From Hofstenia miamia (Eukaryota; Xenacoelomorpha; Acoela): a DNA stretch of 64,000 nt. The DNA is taken from assembly GCA_004352715.1 (NCBI GenBank), contig SCFE01000010.1:1134437-1198436 (forward strand), given 5' to 3'. The notes beneath the pieces were generated by a model. That model ran no database searches and was not told the origin of the DNA. It saw only the letters and a list, made by a program, of their open reading frames with translations. Shown in pieces: positions 46,560 through 58,005 of the stretch. How positions within the stretch are numbered: the first letter of the stretch is position 1; every line of letters begins with the position of its first letter. Position numbers and translations under genes: made by a program.

Positions 46560-46829
46560 TTGGAGTATAAAATTTTTCATAGTTTTAATTCTTTATATTT
46601 GGGTAAAAGCATTAACAGAAAGCTTTTCGCAAAAGATGAGATATATTTATCTTATGCAGGCTACGAACATCTTGCAAGCTCTATCAAAGCGTCTTTTGAT
46701 GAATCACCGCGACCACCGACCTCGCTACATCAAACACCGCCGATATCGAAATTTCGAACGCCTTTCCAATTCAGTACTTCGCAGCATGGTGCCCACCCTT
46801 GGGGTAAACTTTCAGAATTTAGCCAATAA
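46560..46829 (+). pseudogene. LINE ORF1 C-terminal, esterase-like end
   Basis: The 89-residue reading contains LFAKDEIYLSYAGYEHLASS followed by IKASF. This matches the end of the SGNH/esterase-like ORF1 of CR1-type LINEs, where the form is L-F-x-x-D-x-x-H-L-S-x-x-G-x-x-x-L-A-x-x-I. The expected catalytic His is Tyr here. The rest is Pro-rich, and the segment before it is not readable. Family placement is inferred. Confidence 0.45.
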
Positions 46830-46899
46830 ACATTATCAATTTATGAAATTTTTGCAAAAATTATAATGTGACAGAATACTCGACATAATTGCATCTTGT

Positions 46900-47562
46900 C
46901 TAACAGACAGGGATCGAAAAACATTTTGACATTTAATAGTGGTGTATACAAACTTTTCGCAATGATAGGAAGTCTAGTAATTTACTATGCAAAACTAAGG
47001 ATGGTGGTGTTCTTATTCCAAAAATTTACCGATCCAAGTTAAGAAATGACTTTTCACCCTTAGATTCCAAATTTGAAAGTCTATGGATCGAAATAAACAA
47101 CTCAAGTAAAAGTTTTAGACATAAAAACCAATTAATTGATGCGTTTTACTGCCCTTCAAAAATTTACCTCAATGATTTTGTTATTCAAATCTAAGACCAG
47201 TTATCTTCTGCATGCTCTGAAAACAAAGTAGCATATTAATGGGCGATTGGAATTTAAATTACTTTAATTATCACGATAAAGAAAAATTCGATCTTTTATT
47301 AAAAATTTTTAATTTATTTCCGTCAAACACAGTGCTACCTTCAAGAAATGCATCCACTTCTAGCACACTTATTGATCATGTGATTTCAAAATATAGGAAA
47401 GATAACTATAGTTTTTATTGTGGAGAATTTCCTTTTTCTGATCATTGTTTTAGTCCTATACAAGTTTCTAATAATACTATTAAAATAATTAAGGAATGGA
47501 TTATCATCCGTGATCATTTTAAAGAAAATATTACTAAGCTTAAATCTGAGCTAAGCGTATAA
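46900..47562 (+). pseudogene. LINE endonuclease domain, frameshifted
   Basis: Around 46985-47190 the plus strand reads DGGVLIPKIYRSKLRNDFSP, FESLWIEINN and LIDAFYCPS. From 47239 it reads MGDWNLNYFNYHDKEKFDLL, then STLIDHVIS and FSDHCFSPI, ending TAA at 47560. G-D-x-N, S-x-L-I-D-H and S-D-H-x-x are the catalytic blocks of LINE apurinic endonucleases. A stop near 47190-47238 separates the two parts. No reverse transcriptase follows, so the copy is truncated. Confidence 0.7.
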
Positions 47563-50500
47563 AATTGGAATGATGTATATTCAGCCTAAGGACCAAATAA
47601 AAAGCTAGAAAATTTTCTAACTAAACTTGAATATTTTTATGGGATTTATTGCTCTGAAAAGCAATTCCATCTAATTATTCCTTTCAAAAAAATAGTTATG
47701 ATTGTAAACCTTGGATTAACTTCAAGTGTAAGCAGTGTATAAAAAATATAATCAAGTCCCTAAAGACCCCCTAATGTTAAAAACCAACGAAAGTTTTTAC
47801 CGTTACAAAAAATAAATTTCCAAAATTTACAAAATTACTTTTGTATTCATTGCATCATGATTAATTCCCCAAAACTAAATTATATTTAATTATTCAAAAA
47901 TGAATATTGATAATTTGAGAAAAAATGTAAAATTTTCTTATATTTTTATTTCACCTGTTTCCTAATTTAGATATTTCGTCCATGCTATAACAAAATGTCA
48001 ATAAGCATAAACCAATTAATAAATTTTGTGAAATCTCTTACAAGTTCTCCAAACAAATGCTCCATCATTATGTCATTTCATATTTATATCTAAAATACAT
48101 TTAGTATAAGATTTGTTTGCTTTATAATAGTTCTTGAACTAAAATCCTGAAATGAAGCATATTTTTCCCTGTATTACAAATAATTTTTTTTCATATGATC
48201 AATTGCATAAAGGAGGATAATTTGTACTTGACCCTGGGTTGGAAATTTGTCGACCCGAAATGCGAATCGGGTTGGTCAACGTCTTGTTGAGTTGGCTGGA
48301 AGACTTTTTTATATCAGGTCATATCGGATAATTCAATAACGCGGTCATTAATTTCTGAGTACATGCATAGGTTTTAGAGTAGAGCTGGGCACAGCCGGCT
48401 GAGCCACCACCGACATATTTTTAGGTCAGCCAGCCGCCGGAAAATTTAGACGGCTGAGCCGATTGATAACTAAAACTGTATCAAGACAAACGAAATGATT
48501 GCGTCATAAAAAGAAGCCGCATATAATGTCCTTAATGTGGTAGTGCAGTTTAACATTGATTAGCTTATGTCTAATTAATCAGATTGCCTGAAAGGGCATG
48601 ATGAGCCTTTTTGCAGATAGACAGTTTCACAATACTGCTTGCATCATATACGGTCTTTAACAGGGCCATAGGCCTCATAGGGTTTCTAAATGGAATATCT
48701 CAGGGTTGGTGTGAAATCGAAAAACGCAACTGCACATACTGAATAATGTCTCTACAAATATATATATATATATATATATTCCATTAAAAATATTAATTAA
48801 TTAAGCAACCTCAATTAAGTGTCAAAGTGGCATATGCTTCATCATTAGAGTTGGCAGGTTACTACTTAACAGTATATATACTGACTAGTAAATTACTACT
48901 AATGTTACTAATAACTAATTTGAGGTTACCTTTACAGGTTACTGGGGATTAGTAGTGGTATGCAATCAAACAATATTATATTGCTTCGTCGCTTTTGGAG
49001 TCATACAATGAGCTCCCAATAATTATGGGATATGTAGGACATCAGAGTATTTTATTAGATTCCCGCGGTTAATAGTAGGTTATTGATGAATTAGTAATCT
49101 AAGCTACTTAAACACTAGCAAGCATTCCATAAAACACATTTTCTCAGATTCTAGCCTGTTTTGTCCGATTTTTCTTCATGGTAAGAGATCATTATTTGTT
49201 GGAAGTGCAAGTTAGTTTCACAAATTATCAGGAGCCCATCTGGAGATTTTCTTTTTCTTAATATTATATTATTTTTAAGCATTTTATTAAATTCATTTTA
49301 TTATTTTTAGTTTTTGAATTGGTCTTCCGTATATCAAATATTTTTAAAGATGTAATTCCTTCTACATACCCAAATTTACAAATCGACTCAAATTTAGGAA
49401 GACGGGTCGGTGTTGGGCACGGCCAATAAAATATGACTCATTTCCAGGCCTGTCATGATCCGCATCCGTAGGCTCCCATGAGTCACAGAAATAGAGGTTC
49501 TATAAAATTTTTCCGCATAAACACAAATTGGACAATAGGATCTTTAACATTTACAGTATGAATATATCATGTTAGCTGGATTACTGTGATTTGTTTTGAT
49601 AGAACCATGGAATGCAGACTTGTGATAGCACGTGGTTCCACTCAGAAGACAATACTAGTCGCTGTACACATCAATGTAAGCAATTTAGAAGTGAAATTAT
49701 GAAAAACTCATTTTCAATACTGCAGTAAAATTATGGAATATCTTGGATCAGAAAAGAAGTTGTTATTGTTTAAAAAGAAAGTAATTAACCAATTCAAAAC
49801 TGCTTCAACAGGGATTTATCTTACCAATCCTTGTTAGTAATAAGTACTGGATTATATCATCTTCCATTACCAATTAAAAATTACTGACAATGAATTGAAC
49901 TAGCGCAAATAAATAGTGAAACTTGAATGACTTACTTTAGTAACCAAGAATTATTATCCATTCATTTGCAGCAAGGAAAAAATAATAATAAACTGTTAAT
50001 GCTTAAAAGTGACTTTTATGTACACTTTTTCTGTTTATTGTAAAAAGGATTAACTTTAATAAATAAAAAATAAATTAAAAAAAGTCCTTGTGTTCATGCA
50101 ATGTTGCAGATGACTACTGCGCATATATAGCAGTTCTTAGAAATATTAAATTTACAAAAATTTCGAATAGAATATAGGCTTTCTACATAATTACTGATTA
50201 GCGATTTCTATAAAATTAGAAATAAATTCAAATGATTACACAACTATATTGTTCGCAAATCATTACATAGAAACTTAAATTTTATTGTAAAAATTTACAG
50301 TTGGTCGGTTCAACGCTGCTAATCTTACATCTACCTACAAATTAGGTTAGGAAATTCTTACAATATGTAAATTAATTTGCATTTAATCAAATATTGATTG
50401 TAAAACTTCTTTTCTTCAATTTTTCTATTATAAATACTTGAAAATATAAACCTACATTATTGTAAAAAATAAATTTCTTATGCATAATAATGTAACTTTT

Positions 50501-52770
50501 TCTAAATATTAAATACAATGTTAAGCAGTTGCGTTGAAATAGTATAAATTAAGTTCATTTAAAGTGCGTAATACCAAGTTTTAAAAATAGTGTAAAAAAT
50601 ATTTATTTTTAAAAATACGAACTACAGGGATGCAAACAAAAATGGACAAAAGCGGGAGATTTGCGAAAACCGCTTGAACTTACAAAAATTGTGTAAAGTG
50701 CAAATTGCTACATGTAATTATTACTAAATATAGATAGTAAGGTAAGTCAAATTTGATATCAATAATCAATGTTAACCAAAAGTCACAAAAAATGAAAAAC
50801 AAAATCGCAATTCTCAACAAATACAAGATTCATATTTGTGTATGTGGTTTATCTATCACAAATATATTATAAGAAAAATTATTTGAAACAAATATATTCA
50901 AAATTGGTTCTTTTGCAAAATTCATTTAAGAGGGAAGGAATCTAAATTGCGGGATATTTCATATTAAAAGCAGAAGACCTGAGGAAATCTTGAAAATCGG
51001 AAAATCTCCTGCTCAATGCAGGAGAGTTTGCAGGCCTGTAATTATTAAAAAAAGATAAACATCAACAATTAAGAACAGTTCACTTAATGATTTCCTAATA
51101 TAATCACATTCAACCCTACTTAAAACAGAAGCGAAGCAAACCAATACAACCAATAGTTTTCAAAAGTTCATTCAATCTAACGCAATCTAAAGGGATCCAT
51201 TGTTGATTTTAGAGTTGGCTCAAATTCAACATGGTCAATTCAACTAAATATCAACCAGATGTATAAAATTCATTATACATAAAAAAATTTAGTGTTACTT
51301 AATGCACTTATCTCGTAATTTTTTTTATGTTTAATACCTTCAACAAATTGTATATTTTTAATTGCTAAACAATTTAATTAGCAAATTAGCTAGTGGTTAA
51401 AAATATTTTCAAGTAATTAATTTTTTTTCAAATTGATTGCAGTAGATATGCAGCATTAAGAAATACATATGAACTGTCACAGTGAAAGTGAACCTTATTC
51501 AAAATTTTCTAACATATTGGTAAGGTTACAAAAACTCATAAACTGCTGCTTGTGACACACGCAAACATATAACTTTTCGGAAAATATAACAGTAAATATA
51601 AATTACTTAGCTATGTTGTTTACGTCATTTTTCCACTTTCATCCAAAGTTGTATATCATAATCGTTCAAAATGTTTGATGTTATTTTTGTTAACAAATAG
51701 CTAGCTGATTTATATATATATATATATATATATATTGTCTGACATACTGATTTGTTGCATGCCTAACTTTGATCAGTATATAGAATAATGGCTTTAAATG
51801 ATGCATAATGATTGGCATTGGATAAAGAAAATTGGAGCCAATTTACTACAAGATGGTTAATTTCGTCATGGATTGATGCCTGCAAAGATAATTTACTTAA
51901 AGGAAACAAAAGGAATTTAATGGACTGAAAACGAAGGAGTTCATAAGCTGTAGATGAAATACTTTTCTTCTGTGACGCAAATGGTACAAATATTTAACTC
52001 CAGATGTCATGTTATTTAACTTTTATGAAAAGAATTATAAAACATTAATTTACTGTCTATTAATAATAATGTTCGAGTTTTAAAACTAATATTTTCCAAG
52101 TAACTTTCTGTATTTTTCCCAAAAATTGAAATAAATGGCAAAATTATAAAAAACCCATAGGTAATGTTTTTCAAAATCAGCTCAATCATGTCATATAAGA
52201 CAGTAAAATATTCAAAACCTTATTGACGTACCAACCTAAACAGCTATAAGCATTCACGAAGAATGCTTCTAATAATTTGAGTATTGAATTATGGCTCAGA
52301 TTAAGAAATGGAAATATTTAAATATTCTAGAGGCTGCATAAATCTGTATATGTCTCCAAAGACGTAGAACTCTCTGAGCAGTGGCGTCAGAACCCTGAAA
52401 TATCAGGGAAGGGTTTGAGGTTCGATTTTTTTTATTAGAGCAGGTGTGAGAAATTAAATATCATTTTTTATGATTTCTTGAGATAAATTTTAAAAGCTCA
52501 TTACTCACAGTTTAGGGAAGGTCGCTCTTTCACTTAGGGCTTAAAGGCATGCTTAATCCCTCCCCCATTAAAGTGTCCCTTTACAAGAATTCTCCAACAA
52601 CGGGGCTTTTGGGGAAGCAAACTCTGCTTTGCGCTTGGTACGCATCAATGAATTTGAGAGACCTATGCCTATAAAAAAACAGAGTTCTCTACTTCTCTCA
52701 TGAGCTAAATCTTAGAATTACATGAACATTAAGTATAAAGAGTATTTAAGTCGGGTCGAGATCAGGATTT
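47563..52770. other. AT-rich intergenic DNA with MITE-like ends
   Basis: No gene is seen in 5.2 kb. hAT-like termini appear at 48380 (TAGAGCTGGGCAC) and 48847 (TAGAGTTGGCAGG) without found partners. (TA)n runs are at 48758-48779 and 51713-51734. A MITE candidate is at 50625-51038, and CAGTGGCGTCAGAACCC at about 52380 also looks like a transposon end. Confidence 0.5.
50625..51038. mobile_element. Candidate 414-bp MITE
   Basis: The left end CAGGGATGCAAAC and right end read inward CAGGCCTGCAAAC match at 11 of 13 bases. Subterminal GGAGATTT motifs follow on both sides (GCGGGAGATTTGCG and AGCAGGAGATTTTCC). The form fits hAT-like MITEs. Flanking 8-mers do not match, so the insertion is old or the ends are misjudged. 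Confidence 0.45.
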
Positions 52771-55420
52771 TGTAATGCCGGTTGACTGGTGTTCACTTGG
52801 CCTAGTAATGAGAACTGCGAGTAGATCTGAAACGAGCGATTATTATCTCAATGCTGTGCACTGTTACTGCAAATACTGGCCTAAGATTTAAGTTTATTGG
52901 CCGCCAAGTGGCATTGCCAAGAAGCTAGTTCTACCAGTCGGCTAGGGATTTCTTTATACAGTTAATATTTTGATGTATAAGGTCAGGATTTTTGTAATGC
53001 CAGTTGACTGGTGTTCACTTGGCCTAGTAATGAGAACTGTGAGTAGATCTGAAACAAGCGATTATTATCTCAGTGCCGTGCACTGTTACTGCAAATACCG
53101 GCCTAAGATTTAAGTTTATTGGCCGCCAAGTGGCATTGCCAAGAAGCTAGTTCTACCAGTCGGCTAGGGATTTCTTTATACAGTTAATATTTTGATGTAT
53201 AAGGTCAGGATTTTTGTAATGCTGGTTGACTGGTGTTCACTTGGCCTACTAATTAGAACTGCAAGTAGATCTGAAACAAGCGATTATTATCTCAGTGCCA
53301 TGCACTGTTACTGCAAATACCGGCCTAAGTTTTAAGTTTATTAGCCGCCAAGCGGCATTGCCAAGAAGCTAGTTCTACCAGCCGGCTAGGGATTTCTTTA
53401 TACAGGTCTTATTTTGATGTATAAGATCATGATTTTTGTAATGCCGGTTGACTGGTGTTCACTTGGCCTAGTAATGAGAACTGCAAGTAGATCTGAAACA
53501 AGCGATTATTATCTCAGTGCCATGCACTGTTACTGCAAATACCGGCCTAAGTTTTAAGTTTATTAGCCGCCAAGCGGCATTGCCAAGAAGCTAGTTCTAC
53601 CAGCCGGCTAGGGATTTCTTTATACAGGTCTTATTTTGATGTATAAGATCATGATTTTTGTAATGCCGGTTGACTGGTGTTCACTTGGCCTAGTAATGAG
53701 AACTGCAAGTAGATCTGAAACAAGCGATTATTATCTCAGTGCCATGCACTGTTACTGCAAATACCGGCCTAAGTTTTAAGTTTATTAGCCGCCAAGCGGC
53801 ATTGCCAAGAAGCTAGTTCTACCAGCCGGCTAGGGATTTCTTTATACAGGTCTTATTTTGATGTATAAGATCATGATTTTTGTAATGCCGGTTGACTGGT
53901 GTTCACTTGGCCTAGTAATGAGAACTGCAAGTAGATCTGAAACAAGCGATTATTATCTCAGTGCCATGCACTGTTACTGCAAATACCGGCCTAAGTTTTA
54001 AGTTTATTAGCCGCCAAGCGGCATTGCCAAGAAGCTAGTTCTACCAGCCGGCTAGGGATTTCTTTATACAGGTCTTATTTTGATGTATAAGATCATGATT
54101 TTTGTAATGCCGGTTGACTGGTGTTCACTTGGCCTAGTAATGAGAACTGCAAGTAGATCTGAAACAAGCGATTATTATCTCAGTGCCATGCACTGTTACT
54201 GCAAATACCGGCCTAAGTTTTAAGTTTATTAGCCGCCAAGCGGCATTGCCAAGAAGCTAGTTCTACCAGCCAGCTAGGGATTTCTTTATACAGGTCTTAT
54301 TTTGATGTATAAGATCATGATTTTTGTAATGCCGGTTGACTGGTGTTCACTTGGCCTAGTAATGAGAACTGCAAGTAGATCTGAAACAAGCGATTATTAT
54401 CTCAGTGCCATGCACTGTTACTGCAAATACCAGCCTAAGTTTTCAGTTTATTAGCCGCCAAGCGGCATTGCCAAGAAGCTAGTTCTACCAGCCGGCTAGG
54501 GATTTCTTTATACAGGTCTTATTTTGATGTATAAGATCAGGATTTTTGTAATGCCGGTTGACTGGTGTTCACTTGGCCTAGTAATGAGAACTGCGAGTAG
54601 ATCTGAAACAAGTGATTATTATCTCAGTGCCATGTACTGTTACTGCAAATACCGGCCTAAGTTTTTAGTTTATTAGCCACCAAGTGGCATTGCCAAGAAG
54701 CTAGTTCTACCAGATGGCTAGGGATTTCTTTATACAGTTAATATTTTGATGTATAAGGTCAGGATTTTTGTAATGCCAGTTGACTGGTGTTCACTTGGCC
54801 TAGTAATAAAAACTGCAAGTAGATCTGCAATGAGCGATTATTATCTCAGTGCCGTGCAATGTTACTGCAAATACCAGCCTAAGTTTTAAGTTTATTAGCC
54901 GCCAAGCGGCATTGCCAAGAGGCTAGTTCTGCCAGCCGGCTAGGGATTTCTTTATACAGGTCTTATTTTGATGTATAAGATCATGATTTTTGTAATGCCG
55001 GTTGACTGGTGTTCACTTGGCCTAGTAATGAGAACTGCGAGTAGATCTGAAACAAGTGATTATTATCTCAGTGCCATGCACTGTTACTGCAAATACCGGC
55101 CTAAGTTTTAAGTTTATTAGCCGCCAAGCGGCATTGCCAAGAAGCTAGTTCTACCAGCCGGCTAGGGATTTCTTTATACAGGTCTTATTTTGATGTATAA
55201 GATCAGGATTTTTGTAATGCCGGTTGACTGGTGTTCACTTGGCCTAGTAATGAGAACTGCAAGTAGATCTGAAACGAGCGATTATTATCTCAGTGCCATG
55301 CAATGTTACTGCAAATACCGGCCTAAGTTTTAAGTTTATTAGCCGCCAAGCGGCATTGCCAAGAAGCTAGTTCTACCAGCCAGCTAGGGGTTTCTCTATA
55401 CAGGTCTTATTTTAATGTAA
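52771..55420. repeat. 222-bp tandem array, 12 units
   Basis: TGTAATGCC starts units at 52771, 52993, 53215, 53437, 53659, 53881, 54103, 54325, 54547, 54769, 54991 and 55213, always exactly 222 apart. Units 4-8 are nearly identical. Units 1, 2, 9 and 10 differ more and carry CAGTTAATATT where inner units have CAGGTCTTATT. Each unit has a perfect dyad CAGTGC-CAT-GCACTG, a second dyad GCCGC-CAA-GCGGC, and nested distant complements (CTTGGC with GCCAAG, CTGGT with ACCAG, GCCGG with CCGGC). No long ORF crosses it. It could be a satellite, promoter-upstream enhancer repeats, or a tandem structured RNA gene. Confidence 0.95.
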
Positions 55421-55424
55421 GTAG

Positions 55425-55658
55425 TAGAAGACGCGAGAAGTTCATTCCACTTTTTTCTGATTGGACGAGAGGTGGGGAGAAGTCTGTGCCACTTTTTTTG
55501 TGATTGGTTGAGAGGTTTGGCCTTTGACCTGAGACAGAGGTGTTTTACTGACGTCATAATGTGTTGACTGATTAAACAAGTTGGTCTATATATTCACCCA
55601 AATTATCAGATAAAATCATTATTTTTCTTCTACGCAATTTCGTCTCTCACTTTTGGCA
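55425..55658 (+). promoter_or_regulatory. Promoter-like block
   Basis: Directly after the array come two copies of a CACTTTTTT-TGATTGG-GAGAGG module (about 55447-55472 and 55489-55515), each with an inverted CCAAT box. A perfect CRE TGACGTCA follows at 55549-55556, then TATATATT at 55587-55594 and the ATG at 55659. Order and spacing suit a RNA polymerase II core promoter. The first module is also found at 45367. Activity is inferred. Confidence 0.55.
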
Positions 55659-55910
55659 ATGTCTGTCAAAACATTAGTATCTGGTTCACTTGGCAATCTG
55701 TTTGACGAGCTATGTACAACTCCACCAACAGCCTCCAACTATAATCCGTTAACACAAGAGATGATGATCGCACTGCCTGCACCTGTAAAAGAAAAACGCA
55801 AAGCCTCCCACAAACAAAAACGTCCTGCACTTAATAATAATGTCATTGTCTTACCCAACACAAAGGTACAAGAAGAAGGCGATGATATTTTACAATGCTT
55901 ACATGATGTC
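55659..55910 (+). CDS. Unrecognised protein, N-terminal 84 residues (runs into gap)
   Basis: The ATG at 55659 follows the promoter block and opens an uninterrupted frame to the gap at 55911. The protein begins MSVKTLVSGSLGNLFDELCT, continues with a Pro-containing segment, a basic patch KEKRKASHKQKRPA (possible nuclear signal) and an acidic EEGDD segment. I recognise no domain. A TTG two codons upstream is not a credible start. Codon composition is far less AT-biased than neighbouring random ORFs. Nothing after the gap reads as a continuation, so further exons are in the gap or this is a truncated multicopy gene. Confidence 0.5.
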
Positions 55911-56910
55911 NNNNNNNNNNNNNNNNNNNNNNNNNNNNNNNNNNNNNNNNNNNNNNNNNNNNNNNNNNNNNNNNNNNNNNNNNNNNNNNNNNNNNNNNNN
56001 NNNNNNNNNNNNNNNNNNNNNNNNNNNNNNNNNNNNNNNNNNNNNNNNNNNNNNNNNNNNNNNNNNNNNNNNNNNNNNNNNNNNNNNNNNNNNNNNNNNN
56101 NNNNNNNNNNNNNNNNNNNNNNNNNNNNNNNNNNNNNNNNNNNNNNNNNNNNNNNNNNNNNNNNNNNNNNNNNNNNNNNNNNNNNNNNNNNNNNNNNNNN
56201 NNNNNNNNNNNNNNNNNNNNNNNNNNNNNNNNNNNNNNNNNNNNNNNNNNNNNNNNNNNNNNNNNNNNNNNNNNNNNNNNNNNNNNNNNNNNNNNNNNNN
56301 NNNNNNNNNNNNNNNNNNNNNNNNNNNNNNNNNNNNNNNNNNNNNNNNNNNNNNNNNNNNNNNNNNNNNNNNNNNNNNNNNNNNNNNNNNNNNNNNNNNN
56401 NNNNNNNNNNNNNNNNNNNNNNNNNNNNNNNNNNNNNNNNNNNNNNNNNNNNNNNNNNNNNNNNNNNNNNNNNNNNNNNNNNNNNNNNNNNNNNNNNNNN
56501 NNNNNNNNNNNNNNNNNNNNNNNNNNNNNNNNNNNNNNNNNNNNNNNNNNNNNNNNNNNNNNNNNNNNNNNNNNNNNNNNNNNNNNNNNNNNNNNNNNNN
56601 NNNNNNNNNNNNNNNNNNNNNNNNNNNNNNNNNNNNNNNNNNNNNNNNNNNNNNNNNNNNNNNNNNNNNNNNNNNNNNNNNNNNNNNNNNNNNNNNNNNN
56701 NNNNNNNNNNNNNNNNNNNNNNNNNNNNNNNNNNNNNNNNNNNNNNNNNNNNNNNNNNNNNNNNNNNNNNNNNNNNNNNNNNNNNNNNNNNNNNNNNNNN
56801 NNNNNNNNNNNNNNNNNNNNNNNNNNNNNNNNNNNNNNNNNNNNNNNNNNNNNNNNNNNNNNNNNNNNNNNNNNNNNNNNNNNNNNNNNNNNNNNNNNNN
56901 NNNNNNNNNN
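55911..56910. other. Assembly gap (1000 N placeholder)
   Basis: Exactly 1000 Ns. Confidence 0.99.
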
Positions 56911-57534
56911 AGGGATAGGGACCGCCTCGATCAGTCCTGTATCCCCCACGCCCTTGGGGTAGCGTGTCTTTGGTCATCTTCAATTCTCTCATATTCCTTA
57001 TAGCTACCTGTTCCCCTTAAGGACTCGCCACGTCGCAGAAGGGGGAGTTCTAAGCATTTTGTTCATCAACCATAGACTTGAACCCGTACAGGGAGCGTGA
57101 TAACTAAGTCGAAGGACTAGGTTGACTATCCGGATCTCGCCACGAGGAGGCAGCAAAGAACTCTTGATCAACCAGAGGCTAAGGCACTATTTGGTTTTCG
57201 CCAGAGTGCTATATTGCGCATAGAAGATCATTGAGATCCAAGTTGTGGTAAACTTTCTTGCACCTTTCTCTTACAAAGGTTAGTTTCCTAATGCAAAATT
57301 AAAAAATATTGTACTAGAATGCTACCTTGGCTACTCAGTAACCTACAGTAGCAACTAGTTAAGTGATTGTCCATCACAGTTAGCAATATTGCTTTAAGAT
57401 TCAATGGCATTTTAACCCATACCTTTCATTCAAAAGAGAATGAATGTGCTAACTAAACTATGAATCTCTATACAGGTACAATACATTCACACACAATACA
57501 ACCATTCATTCCTATCGCAATGAATTCAATTGAG
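56911..57534. other. GC-richer non-coding DNA, then AT-rich spacer
   Basis: Bases 56911-57200 are clearly GC-richer than the region and contain the tRNA-like piece listed separately. No ORF is supported. From 57200 on it is ordinary spacer. Confidence 0.5.
57062..57150 (-). repeat. tRNA-derived SINE-like sequence
   Basis: On the minus strand GGTTCAAGTC is a good RNA polymerase III B box, and TAGTCAACCTAGT about 45 bases earlier is a weak A box. The intervening CCTTCGACTTAGTTATCACG has the look of an anticodon-arm relic. T-arm pairing is poor, so it is not a functional tRNA. Confidence 0.3.
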
Positions 57535-57700
57535 TGACAAACATGCATTCACACTGCATTCAGTACTTAACTATCACTCCTTTGGCTGACAAACATGCAT
57601 TCACACTGCATTCAGTATATAACAAGCATTCCTTTGGCTGACAAACATGCATTCCCACTGCATTCAGTGCTTAACAAGCACACTTTTGGCTGACAAACAA
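57535..57700. repeat. 52-bp tandem repeat, about 3 units
   Basis: TGACAAACATGCATTC starts units at 57535, 57587 and 57639, with a partial fourth at 57691. Each contains CACTGCATTCAGT and TTTGGC. It lies just beyond the 3' end of the minus-strand recombinase-like gene. Confidence 0.9.
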
Positions 57701-57724
57701 GTATTTACATTTTATTTAAGAAAT

Positions 57725-58005
57725 TTACAGTGACTTGTAAATTTTTCTTGTTTTGTGTCTTAGTTTTTCCTCAAGCTGAGAAGGTACTTTAAATCTGCTC
57801 CAAAACACCCTACATTCCCTTCTTCCAATGGGTGCTTTACATCTGAGATCCTTCTCAAAATAATTGAAGAAATCATCAAAGTATTTGGAAAGAATTTTCT
57901 TTTCTTCTTGGCTTGTCCTATTGAAGAATTTCTGCCTAACGTTTTCTCTGAAATTTGAATCATCAGGTATATATTCTTCATCATGTTGTGGATGGGGTGG
58001 GGAGT
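57725..58005 (-). CDS. Recombinase-like gene, last exon
   Basis: Acceptor TTATAATTTAG and 93 codons ending IYKSL-TAA. Acidic SPPHPQHDEEYIPDD comes first, then the W/F-rich helical tail FDDFFNYFE and RRECRVFWSRFKVPSQLEEK. Exact phase-1 match with the upstream exon. Confidence 0.65.

Noticed and set aside
48870-49150. TTACTACTTAAC/GTTACTAATAACT-rich patch
   Set aside because: Looks repetitive, but no definable ends or unit could be supported.
49600-49640. Small hairpin GGAACCATGG...CACGTGGTTC as a possible microRNA
   Set aside because: The stem is only about 8 bp and is common by chance in this much sequence.
52771-55420. CRISPR-like or protein-coding reading of the 222-bp repeats
   Set aside because: Units are head-to-tail without variable spacers, the genome is eukaryotic, and all frames have stops although 222 is a multiple of three.
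57760-57984. 74-residue minus ORF MMKNIYLMIQ...
   Set aside because: Wrong frame of the last recombinase-like exon; the spliced phase reads DSPPHPQHDEEY instead.
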